Shown here: piece by piece, positions 24,045-36,500 of the stretch
How positions within the stretch are numbered: the stretch's first letter is position 1
Layout of the letters: every line of letters begins with the position of its first letter
Assembly: GCF_016097555.1 (NCBI RefSeq)
Contig: NW_024533028.1
Span: 62,001 to 126,000 of the forward strand
Reading direction: 5' to 3'
DNA from: Gigantopelta aegis
Taxonomy: Eukaryota > Mollusca > Gastropoda > Neomphalida > Peltospiridae
DNA length: 64,000 bases
Notes under the pieces: generated by a model
What the model saw: only the letters and a program-made list of their open reading frames with translations
Database searches by the model: none
What the model was told of the DNA's origin: nothing
Position numbers and translations under genes: made by a program

Positions 24045-24785
24045 GCCATACCTTCATAATTAGAGTTGCAATCATTTATAATATCTTTCTATGCAGAAAG
24101 ATACAAATGCAATTCAGGATTTTTGAGCAATAAATAATGCTGACAATTGATGCGTTAACAAATATACCTCTAGTCTAAATGATTTCCATTGGTCAGTAGA
24201 GCAAACCAGCAAACAAGTAATTCTTATTGAAAATTTTGTTCCTAATAGGATACAAAAATAAATGTAATGTACTACCAAATTTGGAAGGAAGTCACAGCCA
24301 ACTACAAACATCTACAGTGTCATGCAAACTAACCTCATGTAACCTGGCGACAAACACGAGATTTTTCTAAAAGGTATGCTCTATACCAGCTCCAATAATA
24401 CGTCCTTGTGATGTAAATATTAACTGAATAAAAATGCCAAATCGATGGAGTTGTTGTTAAGACTTGTTTTGTGCATTACCAAATGCTTCAAGTACTGGAT
24501 TCAACTATTATAACATTAACACAATAACATATAACACAAGATACTTATCATAAATTTTATGATGTTTATTAACACATCCATATTCTCACCTGAATAATCC
24601 TGTTTTGAAGTTGTCTTCCAAATTGACTTGATTTACACATGTTCAATAACTATAATAAATTATAAAAATTCCAACCTTCTCTTTTGTTTGCAAATTAAGT
24701 TCTATAAATTGTAAAATAACAAGGAAATATAAAATACTTTCCCTTGTACATGTTTTGTTAAATGGACATGATCATGTGGGACAGA
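24045..24785 (-). pseudogene. Myosin motor fragment, copy 3
   Basis: The exon order matches copy 1, with more differences (TGTAACCTGGCG for TGTCCCTGGCG, ATCGATGGAG for ATCGACTGGAG). It is the most altered of the four slices. It is cut at 24785. Confidence 0.8.
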
Positions 24786-24804
24786 TATTTCTCATTATTT
24801 GTAG

Positions 24805-24874
24805 AAAGCTATTGAAGATTTTATCAAAGCCAAGACAAAAACAAAAAGGAACACTTATTGATAAGATCACATGA
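24805..24874 (+). pseudogene. STEEP1: Orphan last exon of STEEP1 (unit 4)
   Basis: The terminal exon copy has a short extra stretch (AAGACAAAAACAAAAAGG) relative to the parent exon, and no upstream exons. Confidence 0.88.
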
Positions 24875-24908
24875 CTGTCATGTGATATTTGAATGATATT
24901 TAGTTGAA

Positions 24909-26268
24909 TTATTGTCTTTGTGGGAAGGGGTCCTGATATGATGGTAATAATTCAAGAACTCTTGTAGCAATATCTTTATACACAGTAGCCTATGTAATGT
25001 TTAATAATAATTAAGATTAATGGTCTAAAACTACCTGTGGACTAGAGGGTCTAGACACTACTATGGCTGACCCTTATCTGACGTCTAACAATTATTTAGG
25101 TCAAGTGGAACTTCCCCTAAATGACATCATAATGATGTATTGTTAATTACGAACAACTGACCTAAAATCTCCACATTTATCTGTTGGGCAATCTTTTTAG
25201 CTCCACCCATTCCAAAACATTAGACAAATGTCCACATTTTTTACATATATATCCACTCTGTTTTCGACCACACCCAATACCTAAATGTACATATTCTGTA
25301 TCATAAGATATACTAGACTTACAGGAACATTAAACTCTTCGGAACATTTCTGCTCCTCGTGTGGCATCATCAATGCTAAATCTTGAGGTGTGGTTACTAT
25401 GACAACACCTACACATACAACAAATAATCCTCTCCTTGCAGTCACATGTACCTGATATAGGGATCTGTTGTGTTTATAGTTAATTGTGTATCACCAGTAC
25501 CAGGTGGCATATCAATAACTAGTATATCTAGTTCTCCCCAGTCCAATTGTCTAAGTAATTTCTGAATAGCTGACATCACCTAGATAACCACATAATATTA
25601 ATTAATATGTAATCTAATAAGCCAGTTTTACCATTAATCCCCTCCAAACAATAGGAGCTGATTCCTCTAATAAAAATCCCATTGACATACTATTATAATA
25701 GATGTAATAAATGGGTGTGGCTATAACCTACCATTTGATCCATACTTTACCATGGATTCCCTCTATTTCTATTATACATGAGATCATAGATAATATATAA
25801 TTGTTATGTATGACCCACGTACGTGGTGAGAGCTCTGGACTCCAGATAATTCATCAATTTAGGAAGAGAGGGACCATACACATCAGCATCTAATAATGAG
25901 AAACAGATAATATAAATATAATAATACATGTAACCATAGCAACCAATAGTAACTTACCCTCTGAACAACAGACATTCCTAATGCTAATGCTAAATTGACT
26001 AGTAAACATCAGTGAAATTTATTACAACAAATAAATACATGAGTACCTGCAGTCGTTGACTTTCCTACTCCACCTTTACCTGATGCTACTAATACCACGT
26101 GTTTGACTCCAGCAACAGGCCATTTACGAGGTAGTCCTCTCTTAGCTAATTCCTCTTGTCCAGTAACTGTAGATAAAATGCTTTTGTCTCTCTCAATATC
26201 GTAAGACATCTCTACGGCTAAAGACAAGAACATTGCTATCAGAAATTCATGAATGGGGTTGTCATCAT
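24909..26268 (-). CDS. NUBPL: NUBPL homologue, copy 3
   Basis: The first exon is open through [20 protein letters not shown] with GKSTTA. Several later exons carry single-base losses or small changes, for example around 25740-25850, where the middle exon is altered and a few bases are missing. The same Mrp/NBP35-family motifs can be found. The function is likely as for the other copies if those changes are assembly slips. Confidence 0.87.
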
Positions 26269-26898
26269 TACAGACATAGCATTTGGACTATCCAAGTTTT
26301 AGATTGTTGATAGTGTTTAGGTAAGGATTTTTATTTGTTGTAACATAAAAAAGAGACAATGATACTTTACATTAGTAATATGAAATAACACAATAAAACA
26401 ATATTTTGACACAAGCAGACAACTAACTATACTATTTAGTGTCACAATAAAATTACAGAATTGTCAAATGTAGTTATCAAGTATTGCATTTAGTTTTGGA
26501 ATAGTACATGTAAGATATATCAAGACTGTCAAACACTATTTGTCTGACTCTGTCTACACAGAATTTAATGTACAAATACGAGTCCAATGAAGGTACATCT
26601 ACAAGTTCTATATATGTTTTTGTGAGTAGGTGTAAGTATACAACTATATCAATGGCAACCTCACTGGAGGTAGAACCTTAACTTAGTTTGATTTGTTACT
26701 TAAATAAATGTACATGTACAAATAAACATGTACATGTTTATATCTATTACCTTTTATTGTAGTATATGACATTGTAATATATATAATTGGTAGTGTTGTT
26801 ATAGTTTGCTTAAGCAGGACTAGTTTTTATTCTTGACCTTTACAAATATAGTTTAATTTTAGTTATGAAATAGCTCAGATACTAACTAGCGTTAATGA

Positions 26899-26974
26899 TA
26901 TTCATAGGCGACAAACAGCGCGCCCCACAAGGCCATGAAGACAAAATCTGACGTACATATAAAAGGAAATGAAA
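26899..26974 (+). promoter_or_regulatory. Type-3 Pol III-like promoter of RNA gene copy 4
   Basis: This matches the copy 1 promoter, with the same distal, PSE-position and TATA blocks. Confidence 0.7.
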
Positions 26975-26998
26975 ACCAACTTGGATAGGTTGTGTTGT

Positions 26999-27340
26999 GG
27001 GCCAGCGTTCTGCAATGCATCAGACCTCTGAGATGGTTACCAGCATACTCTACGGAGTATCCGAAAGGCCGACTAGGATAGGGCTGGTAGTCTCCCTTTA
27101 AACGAGAAGAGGCTGGTGTATTTGTGGTTCCCGTTCCTGAATGCGAAATTCCCTAAGAGCTGGAATCCCGTACGGCTGGTTTTAAGTTAGGGCGACGCTC
27201 CAGCCAGGATTACCTCGCGAAGACGAGGGTTACCAAGCCAGGTGGCGGTCCCAGCTAGCAATAGCAGGGAATCCTGGAGCCTAAGTGGAAGCCTGAGTGG
27301 GTGAGCGAGTAGGAATCGTTTGGGCAACACAACATGTTTT
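26999..27340 (+). ncRNA. Structured RNA gene, copy 4
   Basis: The body is nearly identical to copy 1 (type A, GGCGACGCTCC). One G is missing in the CCCGGTTCC segment. The closing stem is intact, with a run of 13 T at 27337-27349. Confidence 0.8.
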
Positions 27341-27499
27341 TTTTTTTTTAATAAATCTTGACTTTATTTAAACTACAAGAAATGTCAGTCAATCCAAAGT
27401 AAAGTTAACGTTAAGTTTTAGTTGTTAAAAGTCAAAATTAAAGGACATATTGGAAGTTTCTTTAATGTCAGTTTCAACATAACACTAACTATATCATAG

Positions 27500-28709
27500 A
27501 TATTTGGTGACAACATCCGTCATGTCTCACTGACTGAACATCTCCTTGTGCTATCATCACAACATTGTCAATATTATAGTTTTCAAAAGATATTGGACAA
27601 TGTTAGTGTATTAGACACGATAACCTATATTCTCTCTCTCTTTCTAGTGCACTATAGCTACAGTTAAATTAGGGATATCCTATCACTCTAATGATACTAC
27701 AGTATATACTCCTGGTACATTTCCTAATAGCATTCCTACAACCATTAATATCACTGGTATGTCACATGATTATCACCTGACATTATACTACACTATTGTA
27801 GAACTTCCACCACTGTTATTTCAAACACAATGTAATTCTGAAGTAGGAGTCCATTTTGGAGGTTCCCCTCATGTTTATATCCATAATCCAAAACCTTCTG
27901 CATGTAATGAATTTCATGTAAGAACATTACACTCTGGACAACTGGTAACTTATACATTTAAGAACCTCATTATTTAATAGACTTGCTAGATTGGGACTTT
28001 AAGTACTGATAATATAGCTTTCCATCATGATGTTGCATCATTTCATTTTGAAGACTACCAATGTATACTTCATATAAGTGGATGTACCCTCATGTAACAA
28101 CCACACCCACCATTAATGCAATTACTCATGTATTTATTATCAGGTGTTATAGATTAACAACAAATGGTTTGACTCTTCATTATTTGACTAATTTCAAAGC
28201 ACTGAAAACAGAACAAGATACAGAAGTGGTAAAAATAATGATATCATAATTACATCATATTGACATCATTGCCATAGCCACAAGTTTCTAGTCGAGGACG
28301 TATTATTAAAAGAAAGAAACCAGAACCAGCGTATTATGGAGATTTTGTGGTAAAGGGTTAAAAATTAATGATAATGTGTTCTATAATATATAGTCAGCTA
28401 TTCAAGACTTGGATCATGAAAATGAATTAGATTTATTATATACTGTTATCACATTACCTGAAGGAGAAGAAACAGTAGCTCAATTGTTTTTTAGATGACA
28501 ATACAGAAAAATTACTAAAACTGTACTACTTCCAACTTGGAATCCAGTATGCATCCATCAATTCTTAATTTATATGTCCATTACTTTTATAGACTGAATC
28601 TAACAGTATTTATTATGAACTGGATTGTCTAATACATGTTGCTGGTAACATCTGTTACTTTTATCGATTGACAAGAGAAACTTCATCATTAACTGATAAC
28701 AGTCATTAA
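27500..28709 (+). pseudogene. DCAF17: DCAF17 3' half, copy 4 (5'-truncated)
   Basis: This is the clean type A version; most exons can be read without correction, including QVSSRGRIIKRKKPEPAYYG. A two-base loss falls in the QLCFLDD stretch near 28490. No N-terminal exons are present. Confidence 0.85.
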
Positions 28710-28884
28710 TAAAAAGTTAACCACAGACATATAACAGTCTTCATTACAAAGTTAATCACAGATATAATCACAGATATTAATATCTATGATATTATTAAGG
28801 AGTTACTTATTTTGTAATTATGATTCCATGAATCTCTGTGTATGAGAGTATGAGACAACAGATACCCAATAGGAACAAGCCATA

Positions 28885-29620
28885 CCTGCTATAATTAGAG
28901 TTGCAATCATTTATAATATCTTTATATGCAGAAAGATATCGATGCAATTCAGGATTCTGATGAGATAAATAATGCTGACAATTGATGCGTTAACAAATAT
29001 ACCTCTAGTCTAAATGATTTCCATTGGTCAGTAGGCAAACCAGCAAACAAGTAATAAAAGATGTGAAAATTTCGTTCCTAATAGGATACAAAAATAAATG
29101 TAATGTACTACCAAATTTGGAAGGAAGTCACAGCCAACTACAAACATCTACAGTGTCATGCCAACTAACCTCATGTCCCTGGCGACAAACACGAGACTTT
29201 TCTAAAAGGTATTGCTCTATACCAGCTCCAATAATACGTCCTTGTGATGTAAATATTAACTGAATAAAAATGCCAAATCGACTGGAGTTGTTGTTAAGAC
29301 TTTGTTTGTGCATTACCAAATGCTTCAAGTACTGGATTCAACTATTATAACATTAACACAATAACATATAACAAAGATACTTATCATAAATTTTATGATG
29401 TTTATTAACACATCCATACTTCTCACCTGAATAATCCTGTTTTGAAGTTGTCTTCCAAATTGACTTGATTTACACATGTTCATTAACTATAATAAATTAT
29501 AAAAATTCCAACCTTCTCTTTTGTTTGCAAATTAAGTTCTATAAATTGAAAATAACAGGAAATATAAAATACTTTCCCTTGTACATGTTTTGTTAAATGG
29601 ACAGGATCATGTGGGACAGA
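28885..29620 (-). pseudogene. Myosin motor fragment, copy 4
   Basis: The exon order matches copy 1. One extra T follows NAQTS-coding bases near 29300 (AAGACTTTGTTTG). Confidence 0.83.
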
Positions 29621-29640
29621 TATTTCTGCATTATTTGTAG

Positions 29641-29706
29641 AAAGCTATTGAAGATTTTATCAAAGCCAAGAAACAAAAAGGAACACTTATTGATAAGATC
29701 ACATGA
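29641..29706 (+). pseudogene. STEEP1: Orphan last exon of STEEP1 (unit 5)
   Basis: An unchanged copy of the terminal exon ([18 protein letters not shown] then KIT and stop) with its acceptor, but no upstream exons. Confidence 0.92.
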
Positions 29707-29740
29707 CTGTCATGTGATATTTGAATGATATTTAGTTGAA

Positions 29741-31107
29741 TTATTGTCTTTGTGGGAAGGGGTCCTGATATGATGGTAATAATTCAAGAACTCTTGTAGC
29801 AATATCTTTATACACAGTAGCCTATGTAATGTTTAATAATAATTAAGATTAATGGTCTAAAACTACCTGTGGACTAGAGGGTCTAGACACTACTATGGGC
29901 TGACCCTTATCTGACGTCTTACAAATATTTAGGTCAAGTGGAACTTCCCCTAAATGACATCATAATGATGTCATTGGTTGATTACGAACAACTGACCTAA
30001 AATCTCCACATTTATCTGTTGGGCAATCTTTTTAGCTCCACCCATTCCAAAAACATTAGACAAATGTCCACATTTTGGACATATATATCCACTCATGTTT
30101 TCGACCACACCCAATACCTAAATGTACATATTCCTGTATCATAAGATATACTAGACTTACAGGAACATTAACTCTTCGGAACATTTCTGCTCCTCGTGTG
30201 GCATCATCCAATGCTAAATCTTGAGGTGTGGTTACTATGACAACACCTACACATACAACAAATAATCCTCTCCTTGCAGTCACATGTACCTGATATAGGG
30301 ATCTGTTGTGTTATAGTTAATTGTGTATCACCAGTACCAGGTGGCATATCAATAACTAGTATATCTAGTTCTCCCCAGTCCACTTGTCTAAGTAATTTCT
30401 GAATAGCTGACATCACCTAGATAACCACATATTATAATTAATATGTAATTAATAAGAGGAGTTTACCATTAATCCCCTCCAAACAATAGGAGCTGATTCC
30501 TCTACTAAAAATCCCATTGACATACTATTATAATAGATGTAATAAATGGGTGTGGCTATAACCTACCATTTGATGCCATAATTTACCAATGGAATCATTC
30601 TATCTTCTATTATACATGAGATCATAGATAATATATAATATGTTATGTATGTACCCACGTACGTGGTGAGAGCTCTGGACGTCCAGATAAATTCATCAAT
30701 TTAGGAAGAGAGGGACCATACACATCAGCATCTAATAATCCAACAGATAACCCCTAAATATAATAATACATGTAACCATAGCAACCAATAGTAACTTACC
30801 CTCTGAACAACAGACATTCCTAATGCTAAATTGACTAGTAAACATCAGTGAAATTATTACAACAAATAAATACATCATTACCTGCAGTCGTTGACTTTCC
30901 TACTCCACCTTTACCTGATGCTACTAATACCACGTGTTTGACTCCAGCAACAGGCCATTTATGAGGTAGTCCTCTCTTAGCTAATTCCTCTTGTCCAGTA
31001 ACTGTAGATAAAAATGTTTTTGTCTCTCTCAATATCGTAAGACATCTGCGTACGGCTAAAGACAAGAACATTGCTATCAGAAATTCATGAATGGGCGTTG
31101 TCATCAT
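29741..31107 (-). CDS. NUBPL: NUBPL homologue, copy 4 (cleanest)
   Basis: The first exon gives [20 protein letters not shown] then [14 protein letters not shown], an Arg-bearing amphipathic start like a mitochondrial presequence, followed by [20 protein letters not shown] and GKS. Later exons read [59 protein letters not shown] with [31 protein letters not shown], and [14 protein letters not shown]. It ends [19 protein letters not shown]. The protein is about the normal NUBPL size (roughly 300 residues). The role is as a cluster carrier for complex I assembly in the mitochondrial matrix. Confidence 0.95.
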
Positions 31108-31575
31108 TACAGACAGCTATTGGACTATCCAAGTTTTTAACGTTGATAGTGTTTAGGTAAGGATTTTTATTTGTTATAACATAAAAAAGAGACAATGATA
31201 CTTTACATTAGTAATATGAAATTAATACAATAAAACAAATATTTTGACACAAGCAGACAACTAACTATACTATTTAGTGTCACAATAAAATTACAGAATT
31301 GTCAAATGTAGTTATCAAGTATTGCATTTAGTTTTGGAATAGTACATGTAAGATATATCAAGACTGTCAAACACTACTTGTCTGACTCTGTCTACACAGA
31401 ACTTAATGCACAAAAGACAAGTGCAATGAAGGTACATCTATAAGTTCCTATATAATTAAATGTCTTGGTGAGAAGTATACAACTGTACAATGGCAACCTC
31501 ACTGGAGGTAGAACCTTAACTTATTTTGAGTTGTTACTCAAATACATGTACATGTACAAATAAACATGTACATGT

Positions 31576-32013
31576 ATTTCAGTAATAACTTAACAGATGA
31601 AATCTATAATTTTTTCTTACTATCTTTTTTTCAAACTTGACCAGCAAAAATTAACCGCAAATACATGTAAATGTATTTATTTTATAAATAAATAAAGTAA
31701 CATGAAAAAACAATTTTATTAATTTCACATTAAAGTACGGTGTTTCTTTACAAAGACACTTAAAAATATAAATAATGTAAATATTAATTGCTCCTAAAAA
31801 AAAAAATAAAATCTATATTAGTGGTCAGGTATTATGACTTCAATCATAATGATACTGATGTATCTTAAATATCATGTCTTTAAGTTTTTATTAGATTCTC
31901 AATATCAAGATTTCAAAGTATCTATTAAACTAGTCACTCCAATTAAAAATTATTATTATGAAAAAATTTATGCTAATAATATTTTATGTAGTAGTTTTAA
32001 ATAAATATAACTT
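31576..32013. other. AT-rich non-coding stretch
   Basis: I see no exon. Its right edge (TTTATTTAAA, ACTAC) resembles the short region just downstream of the RNA gene in the tandem units, read in reverse, so part of it belongs to the inverted copy. Confidence 0.6.
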
Positions 32014-32030
32014 AAAAAAAAAAAAAAAAA

Positions 32031-32380
32031 CCCTTGTGTGTTGCCCAAACGATTCCTACTCGCTCACCCACTCAGGCTTCCACTTAGGCTCCAGGATTCC
32101 CTGCTATTGCTAGCTGGGACCGCCACCTGGCTTGGTAACCCTCGTCTTCGCGAGGTAATCCTGGCTGGAGCGTCGCCCTAACTTAAAACCAGCCGTACGG
32201 GATTCCAGCTCTTAGGGAATGTCGCATTCAGGAACCGGGAACCACAAATACACCAGCCTCATCTCGTTTAAAGGGAGACTACCAGCCCTATCCTAGTCGG
32301 CCTTTCGGATACTCCGTAGAGTATGCTGGTAACCATCTCAGAGGTCTGATGCATTGCAGAACGCTGGCCCACAACACACT
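32031..32380 (-). ncRNA. Structured RNA gene, inverted fifth copy
   Basis: On the minus strand the body differs from the tandem copies at only a few positions over about 340 bases (for example GAGATGAGG for GAGAAGAGG, GCGACATT for GCGAAATT). Its closing stem is GTGTGTTG (32379-32372) with CAACACAC (32043-32036), so the eighth pair counted from the inside is G-C where copies 1-4 have T-A. The terminator is a T-run, seen as 17 A at 32014-32030. The flanks have diverged much more than the body. Confidence 0.82.
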
Positions 32381-32405
32381 GGCACTCATGACTGTTCAAG
32401 TTTCC

Positions 32406-32480
32406 TTTTATATGTACTTACGATTTTGTCTTCAGCCTCTTGTGGGGCGCAACCATGTACGCTTATGAATCTCATTAACG
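32406..32480 (-). promoter_or_regulatory. Type-3 Pol III-like promoter of the inverted RNA gene
   Basis: On the minus strand the TATAAAA box (32412-32406), the CCCCACAAG..GAAGACAAAATC block (about 32447-32422) and a GTTAATGAGATTCATAAG block are kept while the intervening bases are scrambled relative to copies 1-4. Spacing to the start is preserved. Confidence 0.75.
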
Positions 32481-32599
32481 GCAACTATGAAATGACATCG
32501 ATGAACTTGTTAAAATAATTAAAACTAAAACTACTTTTAAGAGCCAAGAATAAACTAGTCCTACTTAAAGCAAACTAGAACAACACTACTAATTATAAT

Positions 32600-33501
32600 A
32601 ATTTTTATCATATTTGGATGAAGAAAAGGTGACAGGTCACAGCATGAAAAGAGATTGATGGTTATTGATGAATCATAATATCAGATTAATCAGAATATTC
32701 CCTATGACAGACTGACTAATTCTACTGACAAAGGGATTCCTTCCCATAGTACTTTTAAACAGATATAAAATTAATTTATTAATAGATTTATAATTAATAA
32801 TAATATGCAATTTGTATTACAAACATAACACTACCTAAGAAAACTTCATAAAGTATTATTTATCTGTGTGAATTTAACTTACTGTTTATGAGATTGTATA
32901 CTAAGTGGAGGTCCCAGTGAGTGAGTCAGGAATTATGATCACTAATACAAAAAATTACAGTTAGTATTAAGCATCTTGAATAGATGTCTTCTCATTGACA
33001 ACTATCTACAACACAAAGAAACATGATAGAATGTGATAACTGCTATAGATAGTTTCATTGATAAGTATATTAAATGTATATATACTACAATAGATATAAA
33101 TATATATAGACCATGAATTAATATATATCAATAATTTACCTTCTATTTTATTGGCCATGTATGTACATGGACATTCCACCAACTGCTACATGTCGATTTG
33201 CATTAAAATAAGTTAATCGAAATAGAGAAATGATTATAATAGTTAAGTTTTGAACGAGTGAATTATTTTTTACTCCACCCTTTGATCAAAGTTGTCACAA
33301 ATATACAATTACAACGTTCATTCCTGTGGAAAAATTCCTCCCTTTAGTCACTTCTAAGACAGCTGAAAATATTATTAACCAAAATAATAATATTATTTTT
33401 ATAAAACAAAAGTTTACAAAATAACTTAATGAACTGACAACCTAGTTTAAAAATTTAAGTTGCTATGGTAACGACACTACAAAACTGATGAAGGGACTAT
33501 A
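32600..33501. other. AT-rich intergenic stretch without visible gene
   Basis: There are no convincing exons on either strand, only A/T runs and short ATATAT tracts. Confidence 0.6.
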
Positions 33502-36500
33502 TCATGACTGTGTCTGACGTTTCTTTAAGAGGTTTTTAGACTCCATAACAGCAGCATGAGTGCGACGCACTAAATACACAATATGAACAAGATCGTCTAA
33601 AACAATAATAACTTACATTGATCATGAATTATTGACAAATCACTGATGATGCACGACTAGAAGATCTCTCCTCCTATTATTTTACATCAACACTAGTAAC
33701 TAAAGTAATAATTTTACCTGATCTAGATTCTGGTTCTCTGTGGTCCTAGGCGGTGGTCCATGACTCACAGTTATATGAGATACAGTTGGTATTTCTTGTG
33801 TTTGTTCAAGACGCTCTAAGAGATGTTGACTGTCATCTAATTGAAGTCTTTGTTGTTGGAGATAGAGAAGAAGTTCTTGAAGAAATTCTCTGTCCATTCC
33901 CTGAAATAAAAAAAATTATAAATAATTTGGTTTAATAATTAAAGTCTACTTACTCCACAAGTGGGAGATGTTAAAGCTTCTTGAATGCGTGCTTCAAGTT
34001 GTAGTCCATTACTCTGAGAAGCTAAACCTGTTATACGTGGGCGTGTCTTAACCCCAGTATTAACAGTAGAAGATGCTACAGGAACAAATGGTGGACTACC
34101 AGATAAATTCAATGAAATATCTGTAGCACTCTTCCTTAATGTACTACTGGTATGTCTTGTGGGAAGTTTTGGTGATGAAAAAGACTCTTTGCTCTGAAAA
34201 ATGAACAGAATTAAGAGAGCAGTTCTCTAATTTCTTTACTTTTCTTTTCATAAGTTGATCAGAGAGAGTGGCATTGTTACGTAAACTATCTTCTAGTTGA
34301 CGTCTTAATGCTCTTATCTCTGCCAACAGGCTATCCACAGAGAGACTACTCCGGCTAGCACCACTAGCACCGACATGACTGTCTTGAAGTAAACATTGAT
34401 GAAGTTCTAACTCGCGTTGAAGACCGGCTACTTGATCTCGGCAATTAGTTAATTGTGTCATCAAAACAGACTTTTCATCTCTCAGAGTAGCAAGACTATA
34501 TATATTATAACAATTGTAGAAAAGATAATATTTATTATTATTACTTTTTTCTGAGTGTCTTCAACTCCCCGTCAGCAGTTGGTGTGTACATCCCCTTTAA
34601 AATAAAAGTACCAGTGACATAGCTTGTCATGTGATAGTCATATGAGTGTCATGTGTACATATAATGTATATGAGATCATACTCTGGTGTTCTGTAGTTCA
34701 GAAATTCTTTCTTCCAATTCTTCAATTTTTAGATTTTTCTCCATCAAAATTTGATCCAATTTTTCTTCAAGTTTTCTTGTCTTGTCTCGTGAAGATTGCA
34801 AAGTCACCATCAAACTAATTAGAGGTTAGTCGATAACATACTTTTATCATTTTATTACCTTGCAAGTTCTTTCTCTTTGTTCTTACAGGCAGTGAAAGCA
34901 GTAGTTAACTCATGTTGCAAGGCTCCTTTCCTCTCTTCACTGATTCGAAGTTCATCTTCAAGTTGTCGCAGCCGAGTATTTAGAATGCGTTCTTTCTCTT
35001 TCATTTCTTGTTTCAAATTTTGTTCCTGTTCTTTCAGACGTATTTGCCAATAACTCACACTATGACTAGCACTAGCAGGTCTACTACTGCGAGGAGAAAC
35101 ATGGAGTCTCTCTTCACACTTACGTTGGAGTTCCTGATTCAAGCGAGTCACTTCACGATGTTTTTGAATCAACTCGCTCAGATCAGGTCGGTCCCCAAGT
35201 GTGAAACTAGAGGCTGTAGCCATCCAGTTATCACCATCAGTACCATGAAGGTTAGGTAAAGAAGTTGTTGAGCCCATATCATTCGCTGTAGATCTCCTCA
35301 AGTTAGCTAGACGTAACTCTGTGGTCTCAATTCTTAGTCTTCTGTTAGCATCTTCTTCAACCTCTAGTTGAGCTTGAAGTCGAGCTATTTCAGATCTCAA
35401 TCGATCCAATTCCTCTTGCAAACGTCTCCTATCAGCACATTGTCTTTCTAACTCACTGATCTTTCTCCTTGCATGAGCAAGCTGTTCTTTTAAAACTAGT
35501 AATTGATTGTCTCCTTCGACTTTAACTCTTTCTCTTTCTATCTCTAATTCATGAAGGAGACGTTCATTCTCTTTTTGTAAATTGTCTAGCAATTGAAGAG
35601 TTGAGTTCAAATCTTCTTTGTCTCCTCCATGTTTACGAGTTAATGATTGAAATTGTTTCTGAAGTTTTGCCAATTCATCCAACTTTTCAGACATAGAACT
35701 ACAAAATATCATATCATAGACACACACACATAACAATATGAGGTAATACTTGTTAGCTTGAGACTCTTCGCTTCTTCCTGCCATCATCTCACGATATAGC
35801 TCTTCCAAACTTTTGCAAAATGAGGAGGAGAAGATTTTTCAGACATTGCTCCAATAATCATAGTAGTTGAAGTATTTGATCCCTGGTTAAGTGAATGCAA
35901 ATATTAGCAGACATATGGAGGGTACCTACCGGAGAGGCATCTGCTCCAGTTGGAGTAGCTCCTTTAGTGGGCGTAGTTTCTACACTCACAGAGACTTTAC
36001 CAGGAGAGCGACTGAGTTCTCTAATTTGAGCTTCTAGTCTCAGTACCTGTTCTTTCAATTGTTCCATAACACGTTTGGCTTCATCATAAGCACTTGTGTT
36101 ATGTGCAGCAGCCTCCTCTAGTGTCCTGATATAATTCTGAGAGATGATAATATGATCAATCTGTACATTTGATATTAAAACATTACTTCCAGTTGTTCTT
36201 TCTCTTCATTTAGTGTTATAATGGTCTCCTCTAACTCTTGTTTTTCTCTCTGTGCTTTCTCAAATTCTTGCTGCAGATCCTACAGTATTAGTTAACAATG
36301 TTGGTCACATGATCATGTTTATATTTACCAATATGATTTTATCTTTAGTAAGTACAGCTTGTCTTAAACTAGCTATCTCAGAATCTTTTGTTTGTAGAGC
36401 ATGTTCTTGTGCTTTGAGACGAGCTTGTAATTTAGCCTAATAGAAAATATAACATCAATTTTTAAGACAATAAATGTCTTACTACTTCAGCAGTAGGTAC

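Larger units (their letters stand above)
21966..24785. repeat. Tandem unit 3 (type B), partial
   Basis: This unit lacks the STEEP1 exon and NUBPL. It begins about 190 bases upstream of the RNA gene and runs through DCAF17 and the myosin fragment to the junction with unit 4. Its variants match unit 2. Confidence 0.93.
24786..29620. repeat. Tandem unit 4 (type A), complete
   Basis: Its content and variants match unit 1. The left half (NUBPL) has more single-base differences than the right half. Confidence 0.95.
29621..31575. repeat. Tandem unit 5, left half only
   Basis: This carries the STEEP1 exon and NUBPL, then the NUBPL upstream region. Similarity to the other units becomes patchy after about 31395 and fades near 31575, instead of ending at a sharp break. 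Confidence 0.9.

Noticed and set aside
29024-29263. Plus-strand open frame across the myosin fragment
   Set aside because: It is antisense to the [10 protein letters not shown] and FHIFYYLFAGLP exons.
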